A stretch of 64,000 nucleotides of DNA from positions 8,543,529 through 8,607,528 of the forward strand of contig NC_135185.1 in NCBI RefSeq assembly GCF_041146795.1. The letters are read 5' to 3'. This DNA is from Maylandia zebra (taxonomy: Eukaryota > Chordata > Actinopteri > Cichliformes > Cichlidae). Made by a program: the position numbers and the translations under genes. Position 1 is the stretch's first letter, and every line of letters starts with the position of its first letter. The notes below the pieces were generated by a model. That model was not told the DNA's origin, ran no database searches, and worked only from the letters and a program-made list of their open reading frames with translations. Shown here piece by piece: positions 36,539 to 46,954 of this stretch.

Positions 36539-36843
36539 ACGTTCATTTACTCACCCAGACAAGTTTCAAGGCATTTGGAGTTGTTCAAAAGAAATTTTAT
36601 ATCATATAAAATCAACTTTTTGGAGCTTTTAAACACATTTTAATGTTATTTCCTTATATTAAAAAATCCCCACAGTGGTTTTTGGCTTAATTCAGGCATT
36701 TCTTAGTGGTCTCAGTGAATCCTTTCCCCATAACCGTGACTCAGCTCTCTCCTGCAAAACGACTGACTCGTAACATTGGGATTAAAATTTCTTTCTAACA
36801 ACTCCAAATGCCTTGAAATTTGTCTGGGTGAGTAAATGAACGT
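36539..36843. mobile_element. MITE-like palindrome
   Basis: 47-base arms at 36539-36585 and 36797-36843 are near-perfect inverted repeats (ACGTTCATTTACTCACCCAG on the outside) around a 211-base AT-rich core without coding. This is the layout of a small non-autonomous DNA transposon. The outer ends and target duplication are unclear. Confidence 0.65.
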
Positions 36844-37166
36844 TTTCCATTCTAGAAATAAGACCACACTGAAAAAAAATGGAAGTTTTCCTTTAAATAT
36901 TTAAGAGATTATCTAACCTGTTCTTTCAAGAAGAGAGCCGGGCCCTGTTTCAGGAAGCCGGTTTAGTGGAAAAACTGAGTAAGTATACCCTGAGTCAACG
37001 AAAACTCTGGGTTTTCGGTTTCACAAAGCGAGTTCAGCTGCAGCCTGAGTGAGTCACTATGACGACACACGCCGTGAAGCTAACCTGCCCCCTAGCAGGT
37101 TTACTACAACTAACCCTGACTGTCTCCGCCCCTTTGTCGGAAACCTGACAGTAGGAAGTGTCGGAC

Positions 37167-38449
37167 ATGGCGTGTCCCTTCCTTGAAGAGCCAGTAGATC
37201 GTGAAGCCCAAATTCTCCGCAGAGCTCTCCGCCGGGAGAGAGTGATCAGAGCGCGTTTGGACATTTTATCATTTCCTGATGATTTTCTGTGCGAACGTTA
37301 CTGTTTCTCAGCACAATCTATAATTTCTTTGAATAACATCCTCAGGCCATATATTACGCATGTGACACATCGCGGACATGCTCTCAGTTCATTACATATT
37401 ATTTGTATTGCACTTCGGTTTTTTGCAAACGGGAGCTTTCTGTATAATATTGGTGACGCTGAGCACGTTTCCAAGGCTACCGTCTGTCGGGCAGTCAGGA
37501 ATGTTACAGTTGCACTGAAACGTCTCCTGTACTCGTCTGTGGTGTTCCCCGGTCATAGACCCACAAGATTTATCAAAGAGGGATGCCACAAAATTGCAGG
37601 TATCAGGATGACCAAAACTTAATGTATGATGTGGTGATACTTGAACTACTACTTAAATATTACATTTATTTTCAGGGTTCCCAGGCGTGATTGGCTGTAC
37701 AGATGGCACTCACATTCCAATCATTGCTCCTTCAGTAAATGAAGGAGACTATGTGAACAGGAAGTCTTTCCACAGCATTAATGTACAGGTACATAGTTCC
37801 CTGTAGCATTTCAAACTAACAGATTATTTCATTATAGTAATGGATGCTAATTTGTGTTCTCTGCACTGTGAAGATCATATGTGATGCTGCCAACATTATC
37901 ACAAATGTGGAAGCCAAGTGGCCAGGCTCTGTCCATGACTCACAAATATTCCGTGAATGTACACTGAGCACAAAATTTGGACATGGTGAGTTGAGAATAC
38001 TTTAAAATATATAAAGACCAATTGCTTCAGGGACATTTGAACTGAAGTGTACCCTTCTGTCTTAGGAGAGTTCACTGGCTACTTGCTTGGTGATAGGGGG
38101 TATCCATGTTTACCCTATTTGCTTACCCCTTACTCTGACCCTGAACTGGGCCCACAGCAGCGATATAATCTGGCTAATTGCAGGACAAGAGCCAGAATTG
38201 AAATGACTATCGGAATGCTTAAGGCCCGGTTCCAGTGCCTGCAAAGACTCAGGGTCACCCCAGAAAAGGGCATGTGACATTATTGTGGCATGTGTGATTC
38301 TTCACAACATTGCCACAATCAGAGGAGAACACTGTCCTTCTGAACCAAACATCAGCAGTGATCCAAACCATGAACATCCTGACCCTCCCACGGACATACA
38401 AGATGGAAGAGCAGTCAGAGACACCATATGTCACAATCATTTCCTTTGA
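37167..38449 (+). pseudogene. Harbinger DDE transposase (copy 2), frameshifted
   Basis: Four exons: 37167-37599, 37676-37788, 37874-37985 and 38066-38449. The start [15 protein letters not shown] is chosen because it is the first ATG of the frame. DDE residues are D154 (GCTDG), D204 (SVHDSQ) and E265 (RARIEMTIG). The exon 1 frame is open here, unlike copy 1. One extra A after CACCCCAG (near 38262) shifts the frame near the C-terminus and truncates the protein after about 289 residues, downstream of the catalytic triad. The rest, up to the TGA at 38447-38449, is readable in another frame. Confidence 0.8.
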
Positions 38450-39554
38450 CCCATCACCTCAACATGTTGAAAGAAGAATAAACAGATTTTTTGTTCAACT
38501 GGCTTTATTGGTCGCCTGTATTTCCTGTACACAAAGTATTAAAAGATGTAAACCTCATAAAGTGTCTCTGTTGCTTCCTCCTCTGTAACAGCTGTCAATG
38601 TTTCTTCATTATTTTCCTGTAGTAAAGAAATAGACAACATTGCTGTTCTACTGTAACCTCATATAATCTGTGGAGTATTAAGAGTACTCACAACTGCATG
38701 TTGGTCTGGCTCAACAGGAGGCTGCACCAGATGCAGTACACCATCACCATCAACTGATAGAATATGAGGTTTATACAGGTCACTTATAACTTACAAGGGA
38801 CCAAATGGCAATTAACAAACATACCAATCACCTTACACTTCATTGTCATTATGCTCTCAAAGACAACCAAGGCTGAGGGAAGGCAAAATCAGTCGGAAAA
38901 TAACTTCACTACAAAATAATTCATTATGGTAAAGAGTTTATCAAATGAATGAGTAGCACTGCAAAGGTGACTGTGAAGAAAGGATGTATGCACATCATGT
39001 ATTATTTTGAATTTACCCCCTATGTAGGCACTTGTGTCTTGCGGGGTTATTGACTCAGAGGATGTCCCCGCAGAGATGCCTTCAGCCACAGGGCGCCCAC
39101 TGTTTTGGCTGAGGGCCAACTGCTCAGCCTCTGTGAGTGGTGGTGGAGGAGGACCCCCACCTGTTTTTCGGGCCTCCGCTTTTTTTCTGTTGGCTATAAC
39201 GGGCCACATTTGAGCATACAGAGTAAGCAAATATGTACTTGTAATGTGCTCAGATAATTTCAATAAGTGCTTACAGAAAGAAAATTAATGTAGCCTCTAA
39301 CTGCAATTGATTTACATCGGACAAACAGACCAAGCACTATGGCTCATAATACAATTACACCTTACCTGTTTGGACTATATTTTTATATTTCATTTTTACT
39401 TGCTGCCAGGAACGTTTGGGGCCTGTTGGGTTGCACCTGCGCTCACATCACATCACAAAATAAAATGTATAAAATAACAAATAAAATAACATATGATAAA
39501 ATAACGTGTTAAATGGGTGGAAATCCCTAGATCAATGTTTAAATTAACACTCAC

Positions 39555-40239
39555 TGTTATGACCCAGTGATGTGTTTGTTGGTATTGTGCATCCCCACCG
39601 GAGGATGGTTGGTGGTATTTTCCCTTTTCTTTCTTTTTCCCTCTCCTAGAAGGTGGACACCTAGGCGTGGCTGCTAAGTATCCGGGTGGAGTCTTTACCT
39701 ATCCTCGGACTGGATAATTGATGGACCACCTCCAGTACTTAACGTCCGGATGACAGACACCTGGCAGTGCTTTTGGGGAACCCCGTTGACTCGATCACGG
39801 AGTTGTGTGTGTGGTTATTGTAGTGCAGGCTGGAGTATTCACGTGTACCTCTAGCCTTGCCATGTAAATAATTGTAAATAGGTTAACAAGTGGCGGCCAC
39901 TTTTTTTTTTTGTACCTTTGCTGTATAACTTTCACTGTCGCAGCCTAGTAGGCGTGAGAAGCCGTTTCTTTTGTTGAACAAGTTTTCTCCTGTTTTTCGT
40001 TAGGTAATTAGGTAAGAGACTTGTCTTTTGTTTTTGTTTTTCTTTTTTTCTAGGGAAGTGTAGGGAGTGGGTTTTAGGGGGTTTTGTTTATTGTTTTGGC
40101 ATTGCTCACTGCCGATGAAAATAAATGGCTGCTTAAATACTTGACAAAGGTGTCTTTGTTGGGGTTTGTGCGTGGGTGGGAAGTGAGTGGGGCAAAACTT
40201 TTGTTGCGTTTGATTGCTTGCCGGGACCAGAACGTAACA
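39555..40239 (+). repeat. 5' LTR of the Gmr1-like element
   Basis: 685 bases, TGTTATGACC...ACGTAACA, apparently identical to 45075-45759. Confidence 0.95.
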
Positions 40240-40334
40240 TATTGGGGGCTCGTCCCTTTGGTGGTTCTTTTTGTGGCTTGTTTTCTTGGTTGGCGGTTTT
40301 TTCTTGTGTGGGGGGTGTGTGTGTGTGTGTTAGG

Positions 40335-43300
40335 ATGGAGTTTAAGTTGGAGGACTTCACTCTGAGCCCGTCTGCGGAGAAGTTGGACAGGTGTAAAAAG
40401 GCTGACCTCTTGCTTGTTGCTGAATTCTTTGATGTGACTGTGCCGTTGACTGCGAAGAAGAAAGAGCTTAGGGAGCTCCTGTGTGTCCAGTTGACGGACA
40501 GGGGGTTGTTTGGTGAGCCGGGTCCTGCAGGGGGGGTTGAGCTGGGGGCTGTTGCTGGTGTTTCTGCCCCACTGAAAAATCTCCCTTTTCCACCTAGCCC
40601 TTCTGTGGAGGAGCTGCGGTTAACGCTGCGCATTAAGGAGGTGGAGCTAAAGAAACAGCAGTTGGAGGTGGACGCTATGCACTTGAGGATCAGGGCTCTG
40701 GAGGTAGAGAGGGGAGCCTCTGTGTCTGCCAGCCCTCCTGTACCTCGGTTAGCCCCGCAGTCACCATCCCCGCAGGTACCCTCCCCGGAGTCATCATCCC
40801 CGCAGGTACCCTCCCCGGAGTCATCATCCCCGCAGTCGCCATCTCCGCAGCCACCGGCCCCGATGCCAGGTGGTGGCTTTGATGTGAGTAAACACATCAA
40901 AATGGTGCCGGCGTTTCGGGAAACTGAGGTGGATTCGTATTTCACAGTGTTTGAACGTATCGCAGGTGCGCTGCACTGGCCAAAGGATGTGTGGTCTCTT
41001 TTACTCCAATGTAGATTGGTGGGGAAAGCTCAAGAGGTATGCACCGCTCTTTCTCTGGAGGACAGTTTTGACTATGATACGGTGAAGGCTGCTGTCCTGC
41101 GCGCTTACGAGCTTGTGCCAGAGGCTTACAGGCAGAGATTTAGGGATGGGAAAAAATCCGCCAACCAGACCTATGTGGAGTTTGCCAGAGAAAAGAAAAC
41201 TCTGTTTGATAAGTGGTGTCATGCTACAGAAGTAAAAACCTTGGAAGACCTGCGTGAGTTGGTGACGTTAGAAGAGTTTAAAAATCAACTACCAGACACT
41301 GTGGTAACCTACTTAAACGAACAGAAGGTTACGACTCTCGCCGCTGCTGCTATACGGGCTGATGAGTTTGTGTTGACACATAAAGTGGTGTTTTCGGCTC
41401 CTGCTCACAGTGTTCCGTCTTCCGGTGGCCCGCCCCGATGGTCTCCAAGGGGCACCCGCCGTGCCATCCCCTCATCCGTTGAGAACCGCGTGTGTTTTTT
41501 TTGCCATGAGCAGGGACACCTTATTGCGGTTTGCCCTGCTCTGAAAAGAAAAGAAATGACCAGGAAGGGTGCATCTCCTTCCCCAATAAACCTTCTACAG
41601 ATAAACCCTCCTCCTTTGGGGGAGGTGATGGTACCCGAAAATGATAAGGTAGATGAGGAGTTTAAGCCATTTGTGTCACACGGTTTTGTTTCCTTGATAG
41701 GGGAAGATCGGCGGGCTCCTGTCAGTATTTTGCGAGACACTGGTGCGAAACAGTCGCTCATTCGTGAGGGGGTTTTACCGTTTTCAGCTCAATCCTATTG
41801 TGGGGCTGATGTGTTAGCCTGGGGAGTTAGGATGTGTGTAATACGGGTTCCTTTACATTTGGTGCAGCTTTCGTCTCAGTTTTTGTCTGGTGAGGTTAAG
41901 CTTGGGGTGCGACCCCAGTTACCGGTTGCAGGTATTGACATCATTTTGGGAAACGATCTAGCTGGCTGCACAGTTTTTCCGTCGCCAGAAGTAGTTGATA
42001 TACCACTTACAGATAATAGTGGTTTCGCTTGTGCCACATCAAATGCTGTTCCTTTGTTTCCTGTGTGTGCTGTGACACGTGCGCAGGCACGCAAACAGGG
42101 TGACTTGGTGGGTCTTAGCGACTTTTTCTTAAGCGCTTCAGACACACTGAGCTTGCGACCCGCCTGTGAAGGTACCCCTGTCTCTGTATCACTTCAGCCG
42201 GATGAGGAGACTATGACTCTGTCAGTAGATAAAGACAAGCTTATAGAAATTCAAAAAAATGATGAGAGCTTGTCATCTTGTTGGGCGTATGTGACAGAGC
42301 CTAAGAGTGGGAGATCTGCGTCCTACCTTATTGAGGATGGGGTGCTGATGCGCTACTGGACTCCCAGTTCTGGCTGCACCCATGAGGGAGTGCAGCAGAT
42401 TGTTGTTCCGCAGTCGCTTCGTCCCCAGGTCCTAAGCTTGGCACATGACCACATTATGTCCGGTCACTTGGGAATCACAAAAACATATAACCGTGTCCTC
42501 CGTTATTTCTTTTGGCCTGGTCTCAAATCTGATGTGGTAAGATTCTGCCGCTCGTGTCACACGTGTCAGCTTGCTGGTAAACCAAATCAGGCGATTCCCG
42601 CTGCTCCGCTACAACCCATCCCGGTTGTTGGGGAACCTTTTGAACATGTCATTGTTGATTGTGTGGGTCCTCTTCCTAAAACACAGTCCGGAAATCAATA
42701 CCTACTTACCATGATGTGTATTACCACTCGTTATCCGGAGGCCATTCCACTACGCTCATTAAAAACCCGTGGGATTGTGAAAGCATTAGTTAAGTTTTTT
42801 TCCACTTTCGGGTTGCCTAAACGCATCCAAACTGATCAGGGCACAAACTTTATGTCTAAAATCTTTGCCCAGGTCATGACAGAGCTCGGTGTCACTCATC
42901 ACACTTCGAGCGCATACCACCCGGAGAGTCAGGGTGCATTAGAAAGGTTCCATCAAACCCTAAAAAACATGCTTCGCAAATTTTGCACGGAGTCTGGCCG
43001 TGAGTGGGATGAGGGGGTGCCACTACTGTTGTTTGCCGTCAGGGAGACATGTCAGGAGTCTTTGGGGTTCAGTCCAGCTGATTTGGTTTTTGGCCACACG
43101 GTGCGCGGTCCGTTACGTCTCCTGAAAGAGAAATTTCTCTCAGATAGTCATCGGCCGAAAGAAAATATTCTGGACTATGTTAGTTTGTTTAAGGAGAGGC
43201 TACATAATGCCTGTGCTTTGGCTCGTGACATGCTAGCAAAGGCTCAGGTTAGAATGAAAACACATTTTGATAAGAAGTCTGTAGTACGGATGTTCCAGTC

Positions 43301-45020
43301 AGGTGACCGCGTGTTGGTTTTCTTGCCGGTTGTTGGTTCTTCCCTGCAAGCAAAGTTTTCCGGTCCGTATGTCATTGAGCGCAAACTAAGTGAGACGGAT
43401 TATGTGGTGTTAACCCCTGATCGTAAGAGGAAAAGTCGCGTCTGTCACATCAACATGCTGAAGGAATACATTGATCGTGACCGCTCTAGTTTGGCACCTG
43501 TTGTGTCACCTATTGTGTCGGTATCCGTTTCTCAACCCTTGTATAGTCCCGGCGATGACGGGTTGGATGACAGGCACACCTCTGTTTCGGGTGCGCGTCT
43601 TGGGAACTCTGAAATCTTGGCTGACTTGGATGCCTATTTGGCGCCCCTGTCTGATCCCGCTAATTCTGATGTCCGTGAGCTCATTACAAACTACTCTGCT
43701 CTTTTCGGTGACATCCCCACTCAAACGCATGTATTAAGTCATGATATTGATGTGGGTGACCATAAGCCCATAAAGCAGCATGCATACCGGGTAAATCCCA
43801 CTAAGCGGGCCATTATGCAGCAAGAAGTCCAGTATCTTCTTGACCACGGTTTTGCTTTCCCCAGTAATAGCTCTTGGAGCTCACCATCACTTCTCGTTCC
43901 AAAACCCGATCAAACTCCCCGTTTCTGTAATGATTTCCGAAAAGTAAATGCTGTTACGAAACCCGATTCGTTTCCTCTCCCACGTATGGATGATCTGGTC
44001 GATCGTGTGGGTTCGGCAAACTTTGTAACCAAACTTGACCTCTTAAAAGGGTACTGGCAGGTCCCCTTAACTCAACGCGCATCAGAAATCAGTGCCTTTG
44101 TTACACCCGATCATTTTTTGCAATATACCGTCATGCCGTTCGGGTTGAGAAATGCCCCCGCCACATTTCAACGACTGATGAACACTGTGTTACAGGGAGT
44201 CGTAAATTGCGAAGTGTACCTGGATGATATAGTGGCCTATTCCTCCACCTGGACTGAACACCTCAAGATTCTCAGGGAAATATTTGACCGGTTGCATGAT
44301 GCCTCTCTGACACTGAATCTGGCTAAGTGTGAGTTTGGAAAGGCGGTTGTAACTTATCTAGGGAAACAAGTAGGACAAGGTAGAGTCCTCCCTGTTGCTG
44401 TGAAAGTGCAGGCAATAGTAGACTTTCCAGTTCCACAGACTCGCCGGGAGCTGCGGCGTTTTTTGGGCATGGCAGGTTATTACCGTGGGTTCTGCAAAAA
44501 CTTCTCTGAGGTAGTAGCCCCGTTAACCAGTCTTGCCAGTCCAAAATCGCCATTTGTGTGGACAGAGAAATGTCAGTTCGCTTTCGAAGCTGCTAAAGCT
44601 CTCCTTTGTAGTGCTCCGGTGTTGGCCGCCCCTGATTTTACACATCCGTTCAAGCTTGAGGTGGACGCCAGTGTTTTGGGGGCAGGTGCAGTGCTCGTGC
44701 AGGAGGATGACAATGGCATTGACCACCCAGTCTGCTTCTTTTCTAGAAAATTTCTAAAACACCAACTGCATTACAGCACGATTGAAAAGGAAGCCTTAGC
44801 CTTGCTATTGGCCTTGCAGCACTTTGAAGTGTATCTGGGATCTAGTCCTGTTCCAACCATTGTGTTCTCTGACCATAACCCTCTCCAGTTTCTATCTCGG
44901 ATGCAAAACAGCAACCAGCGCCTTATGCGTTGGTCCCTACTCCTTCAGGACTTCAACATTGAGATCCGATATAAAAAGGGCTTAGAGAACGTTATGGCTG
45001 ATGCCCTCTCTAGGGCTTAA
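40335..45020 (+). CDS. Gmr1-like Gag-Pol polyprotein
   Basis: 1561 residues from the first ATG after the primer-binding site (MEFKLEDFTLSPSAEK). The frame is also open upstream into the LTR, but an ATG there would lie before the likely RNA packaging region. Domains: an N-terminal SAP-like helical segment; gag capsid region (about residues 190-350); one CCHC knuckle (CFFCHEQGHLIAVC, about 386-400); protease (DTGAKQSLI, about 468); integrase zinc finger (HIMSGHLGITKTYN through CRSCHTC, about 704-745) and DDE core (D near 775 in VDCVGPL, D near 834 in TDQGTNF, E near 869 in ALERFHQ); reverse transcriptase (YLDDIVAYS, about 1295); RNase H (LEVDASVLGAGAVL, about 1440). The two enzyme blocks are in the Gmr1 order. 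Confidence 0.9.
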   Translation: MEFKLEDFTLSPSAEKLDRCKKADLLLVAEFFDVTVPLTAKKKELRELLCVQLTDRGLFGEPGPAGGVELGAVAGVSAPLKNLPFPPSPSVEELRLTLRIKEVELKKQQLEVDAMHLRIRALEVERGASVSASPPVPRLAPQSPSPQVPSPESSSPQVPSPESSSPQSPSPQPPAPMPGGGFDVSKHIKMVPAFRETEVDSYFTVFERIAGALHWPKDVWSLLLQCRLVGKAQEVCTALSLEDSFDYDTVKAAVLRAYELVPEAYRQRFRDGKKSANQTYVEFAREKKTLFDKWCHATEVKTLEDLRELVTLEEFKNQLPDTVVTYLNEQKVTTLAAAAIRADEFVLTHKVVFSAPAHSVPSSGGPPRWSPRGTRRAIPSSVENRVCFFCHEQGHLIAVCPALKRKEMTRKGASPSPINLLQINPPPLGEVMVPENDKVDEEFKPFVSHGFVSLIGEDRRAPVSILRDTGAKQSLIREGVLPFSAQSYCGADVLAWGVRMCVIRVPLHLVQLSSQFLSGEVKLGVRPQLPVAGIDIILGNDLAGCTVFPSPEVVDIPLTDNSGFACATSNAVPLFPVCAVTRAQARKQGDLVGLSDFFLSASDTLSLRPACEGTPVSVSLQPDEETMTLSVDKDKLIEIQKNDESLSSCWAYVTEPKSGRSASYLIEDGVLMRYWTPSSGCTHEGVQQIVVPQSLRPQVLSLAHDHIMSGHLGITKTYNRVLRYFFWPGLKSDVVRFCRSCHTCQLAGKPNQAIPAAPLQPIPVVGEPFEHVIVDCVGPLPKTQSGNQYLLTMMCITTRYPEAIPLRSLKTRGIVKALVKFFSTFGLPKRIQTDQGTNFMSKIFAQVMTELGVTHHTSSAYHPESQGALERFHQTLKNMLRKFCTESGREWDEGVPLLLFAVRETCQESLGFSPADLVFGHTVRGPLRLLKEKFLSDSHRPKENILDYVSLFKERLHNACALARDMLAKAQVRMKTHFDKKSVVRMFQSGDRVLVFLPVVGSSLQAKFSGPYVIERKLSETDYVVLTPDRKRKSRVCHINMLKEYIDRDRSSLAPVVSPIVSVSVSQPLYSPGDDGLDDRHTSVSGARLGNSEILADLDAYLAPLSDPANSDVRELITNYSALFGDIPTQTHVLSHDIDVGDHKPIKQHAYRVNPTKRAIMQQEVQYLLDHGFAFPSNSSWSSPSLLVPKPDQTPRFCNDFRKVNAVTKPDSFPLPRMDDLVDRVGSANFVTKLDLLKGYWQVPLTQRASEISAFVTPDHFLQYTVMPFGLRNAPATFQRLMNTVLQGVVNCEVYLDDIVAYSSTWTEHLKILREIFDRLHDASLTLNLAKCEFGKAVVTYLGKQVGQGRVLPVAVKVQAIVDFPVPQTRRELRRFLGMAGYYRGFCKNFSEVVAPLTSLASPKSPFVWTEKCQFAFEAAKALLCSAPVLAAPDFTHPFKLEVDASVLGAGAVLVQEDDNGIDHPVCFFSRKFLKHQLHYSTIEKEALALLLALQHFEVYLGSSPVPTIVFSDHNPLQFLSRMQNSNQRLMRWSLLLQDFNIEIRYKKGLENVMADALSRA

Positions 45021-45074
45021 ATCAAACATCTTTGTGTGGGGTTGGATGTTTGATTTTTTTTGGGTGGGGGAAAC

Positions 45075-45759
45075 TGTTATGACCCAGTGATGTGTTTGTT
45101 GGTATTGTGCATCCCCACCGGAGGATGGTTGGTGGTATTTTCCCTTTTCTTTCTTTTTCCCTCTCCTAGAAGGTGGACACCTAGGCGTGGCTGCTAAGTA
45201 TCCGGGTGGAGTCTTTACCTATCCTCGGACTGGATAATTGATGGACCACCTCCAGTACTTAACGTCCGGATGACAGACACCTGGCAGTGCTTTTGGGGAA
45301 CCCCGTTGACTCGATCACGGAGTTGTGTGTGTGGTTATTGTAGTGCAGGCTGGAGTATTCACGTGTACCTCTAGCCTTGCCATGTAAATAATTGTAAATA
45401 GGTTAACAAGTGGCGGCCACTTTTTTTTTTTGTACCTTTGCTGTATAACTTTCACTGTCGCAGCCTAGTAGGCGTGAGAAGCCGTTTCTTTTGTTGAACA
45501 AGTTTTCTCCTGTTTTTCGTTAGGTAATTAGGTAAGAGACTTGTCTTTTGTTTTTGTTTTTCTTTTTTTCTAGGGAAGTGTAGGGAGTGGGTTTTAGGGG
45601 GTTTTGTTTATTGTTTTGGCATTGCTCACTGCCGATGAAAATAAATGGCTGCTTAAATACTTGACAAAGGTGTCTTTGTTGGGGTTTGTGCGTGGGTGGG
45701 AAGTGAGTGGGGCAAAACTTTTGTTGCGTTTGATTGCTTGCCGGGACCAGAACGTAACA
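45075..45759 (+). repeat. 3' LTR of the Gmr1-like element
   Basis: Direct copy of 39555-40239 at a constant offset of 5520 bases, with no difference seen by eye. Confidence 0.95.
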
Positions 45760-46429
45760 CTCACGCATTGACTCTGTCGGCTATGTTTTGCCATGCATGC
45801 TCCCTTTCTTTTGCAGCTGTGGCTGTGTTACTTTTTTCCGCGGAATTTGCATGTTATCAGCATATGCTGCCATCAGAATTTCGGCCTCAAGCGCTGTAAA
45901 ATACATTGACCGCGCCTTCTTTCCCTCCGTCTCCATGGTGACTCGCTTAATCTGTGCTCCGCTTATCAGGGCTTTATGTATCCTCGTCCGCACGCTTCAC
46001 TTGGGGTTAAAGCAACTCCGCGTTGACTGAACTAATTGTTATCACCCTTTCTGAAACCGAATATTCCGAGTTGGACAGTTCGGGGTTACTCAACCGTGAG
46101 TGTCGTTTTTCACTCTGAGTTTTCCAAACCGGCTTCCTGAAACAGGGCCCTGGCCATCTGAGCTGCATTTCCTTGACCAAGGGCTGCATCTCCACAACTT
46201 CTTTCCTCCTGAGAGAGAATGTGATGTCCATCTTTTGGGTGATGAGTGCCATGTTCTTATCCCTCTTCTTCATTTCATCTTCCAAAATGCATCTTTCATT
46301 TTCAAGAGACTCATCATTGTAGTTTTCTGGGGCATCAGGGATAAAGTTGACTTCACCTCGCTTTGGTTTCTTTAATAAGTTTTAAAAGTTACTCAAGTCA
46401 TTTAAAAGTAACAGACCCTTGGAACTTAG

Positions 46430-46840
46430 TCATGGAAGCCACTAAATTGAACCCAGTTAATTACCAAATGCACAGATGTAGAGGGGAGCTACCATAACAG
46501 GTGTGACTGGTAAAACTGGTCCAGAAGGCTACTCAGGACCCATTTGTTTGTTGTTGTTGTTGTTGTTTTTAACAGGATGGAGTAAACAACTAGAGGGCTT
46601 TTGAGGCAGTTAGAACAGGGTGAGTTACCTTCATCATCGGCTCCATCTAGGCTCTACACTGCGTATTGGATAAGGCCCGAAGGATAAATGACTAGACATT
46701 TAAACTAAGAGCTGATCCAGACTTCCTGTATTGGGGTGCTGGTTCCACAGATTGACACACGTCATTATGCTGCAGTGAGGATAAAGCTTTCCCTTCTGTT
46801 GGATTCTACCTCAAGGTCAACTAAAACATTTGAATATATA
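46430..46840. repeat. Third partial copy (block C) of the duplicated noncoding segment
   Basis: Pieces such as GAGGGGAGCT..AACAGGTGTGA, GGGTGAGTT..CATCATC and CCAGACTTCCTGTAT occur in the same order as at about 20035-20280 (block A) and 57755-57900 (block B). It is more diverged than A and B are from each other. Confidence 0.6.
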
Positions 46841-46954
46841 TTTGAATATATTTAAATCTACCAGGCGCTCCTGCTGTTTCCTCTTTCTGTTTGTTTTGTT
46901 TAAACAAAGAGAGAGAACAAAACAGAAAATATATTACCTGCGAACTACTGTACA

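Larger units (their letters stand above)
39555..45759 (+). mobile_element. Gmr1-like Ty3/Gypsy element, looks whole
   Basis: Two 685-base LTRs (39555-40239, 45075-45759) appear identical. They are flanked by CTCAC duplications (39550-39554, 45760-45764), so it is a very young insertion. The primer-binding site TTGGGGGCTCGTCC just inside the 5' LTR resembles the proline-tRNA site of many retroviruses. A T/G-rich polypurine tract ends just before the 3' LTR. A single long frame codes for gag, protease, integrase, reverse transcriptase and RNase H in that order. Integrase before RT is the unusual order known from Gmr1 of Atlantic cod and its deuterostome relatives. It lies inside Harbinger copy 2. 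Confidence 0.93.
38539..45936 (-). pseudogene. Harbinger Myb/SANT-like accessory gene (copy 2), split by the Gypsy element
   Basis: Minus-strand counterpart of the gene at 24560-25733, with its ATG at 45936. Exon 1 has an 8-base insertion (AAAGGGAG) that shifts the frame. The Gmr1-like element landed at the splice donor that ends exon 1; its target duplication CTCAC includes the donor. Exons 2-5 lie on the other side of the element, about 38.5-39.45 kb. It is not expected to give a functional protein. Confidence 0.75.
36941..46149. mobile_element. PIF/Harbinger DNA transposon, copy 2, containing a Gypsy insertion
   Basis: Same terminal repeats and genes as copy 1, but in opposite orientation. 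Without the 6.2-kb LTR element at 39555-45759 it would be about 3 kb. Flanks are CCG (36938-36940) and CTG (46150-46152), which fits a CTG duplication with one C/T change. Removing the element and one CTG copy restores an open RWPALFLKEQ reading of the SAMD3-like exon, so the insertion point is secure. Confidence 0.9.
29042..46369 (-). pseudogene. SAMD3-like host gene, broken by several insertions
   Basis: Minus-strand exons match the C-terminal half of the fish 'SAMD3-like' family. (1) 46369-46150, continuing at 36937-36918 after Harbinger copy 2: coiled coil (NERCILEDEMKKRDKNM), LRRKEVVEMQPLVKEMQ, then RWP and, beyond the insertion, ALFLKEQ. (2) 35495-35337: AEFSRITTKDLMGTF. (3) 30255 to about 30175, apparently continuing at about 29372-29342 after an L2 insertion: RRTISLERFPIFVRDD. 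(4) 29301-29042: VGILTVLEDYVG, DLPDLPTAFAYLFGLL and a stop. Phases agree between exons. N-terminal exons are absent; duplicate-block sequence starts just beyond 46400. Two exons are split by transposons and intron 2 holds a Gypsy element, so the gene is almost certainly dead. The function of the family is not known to me. Confidence 0.65.

Noticed and set aside
40176-40334. Upstream extension of the Gmr1-like frame into the 5' LTR
   Set aside because: The frame is open by chance through U5 and the primer-binding site; the ATG at 40335 is the first after these signals.
40133-40945. 270-codon minus-strand frame across the start of the Gmr1-like gene
   Set aside because: Antisense shadow of the gag region; repeats in it mirror the SPSPQVPSPE repeats of the plus-strand protein.
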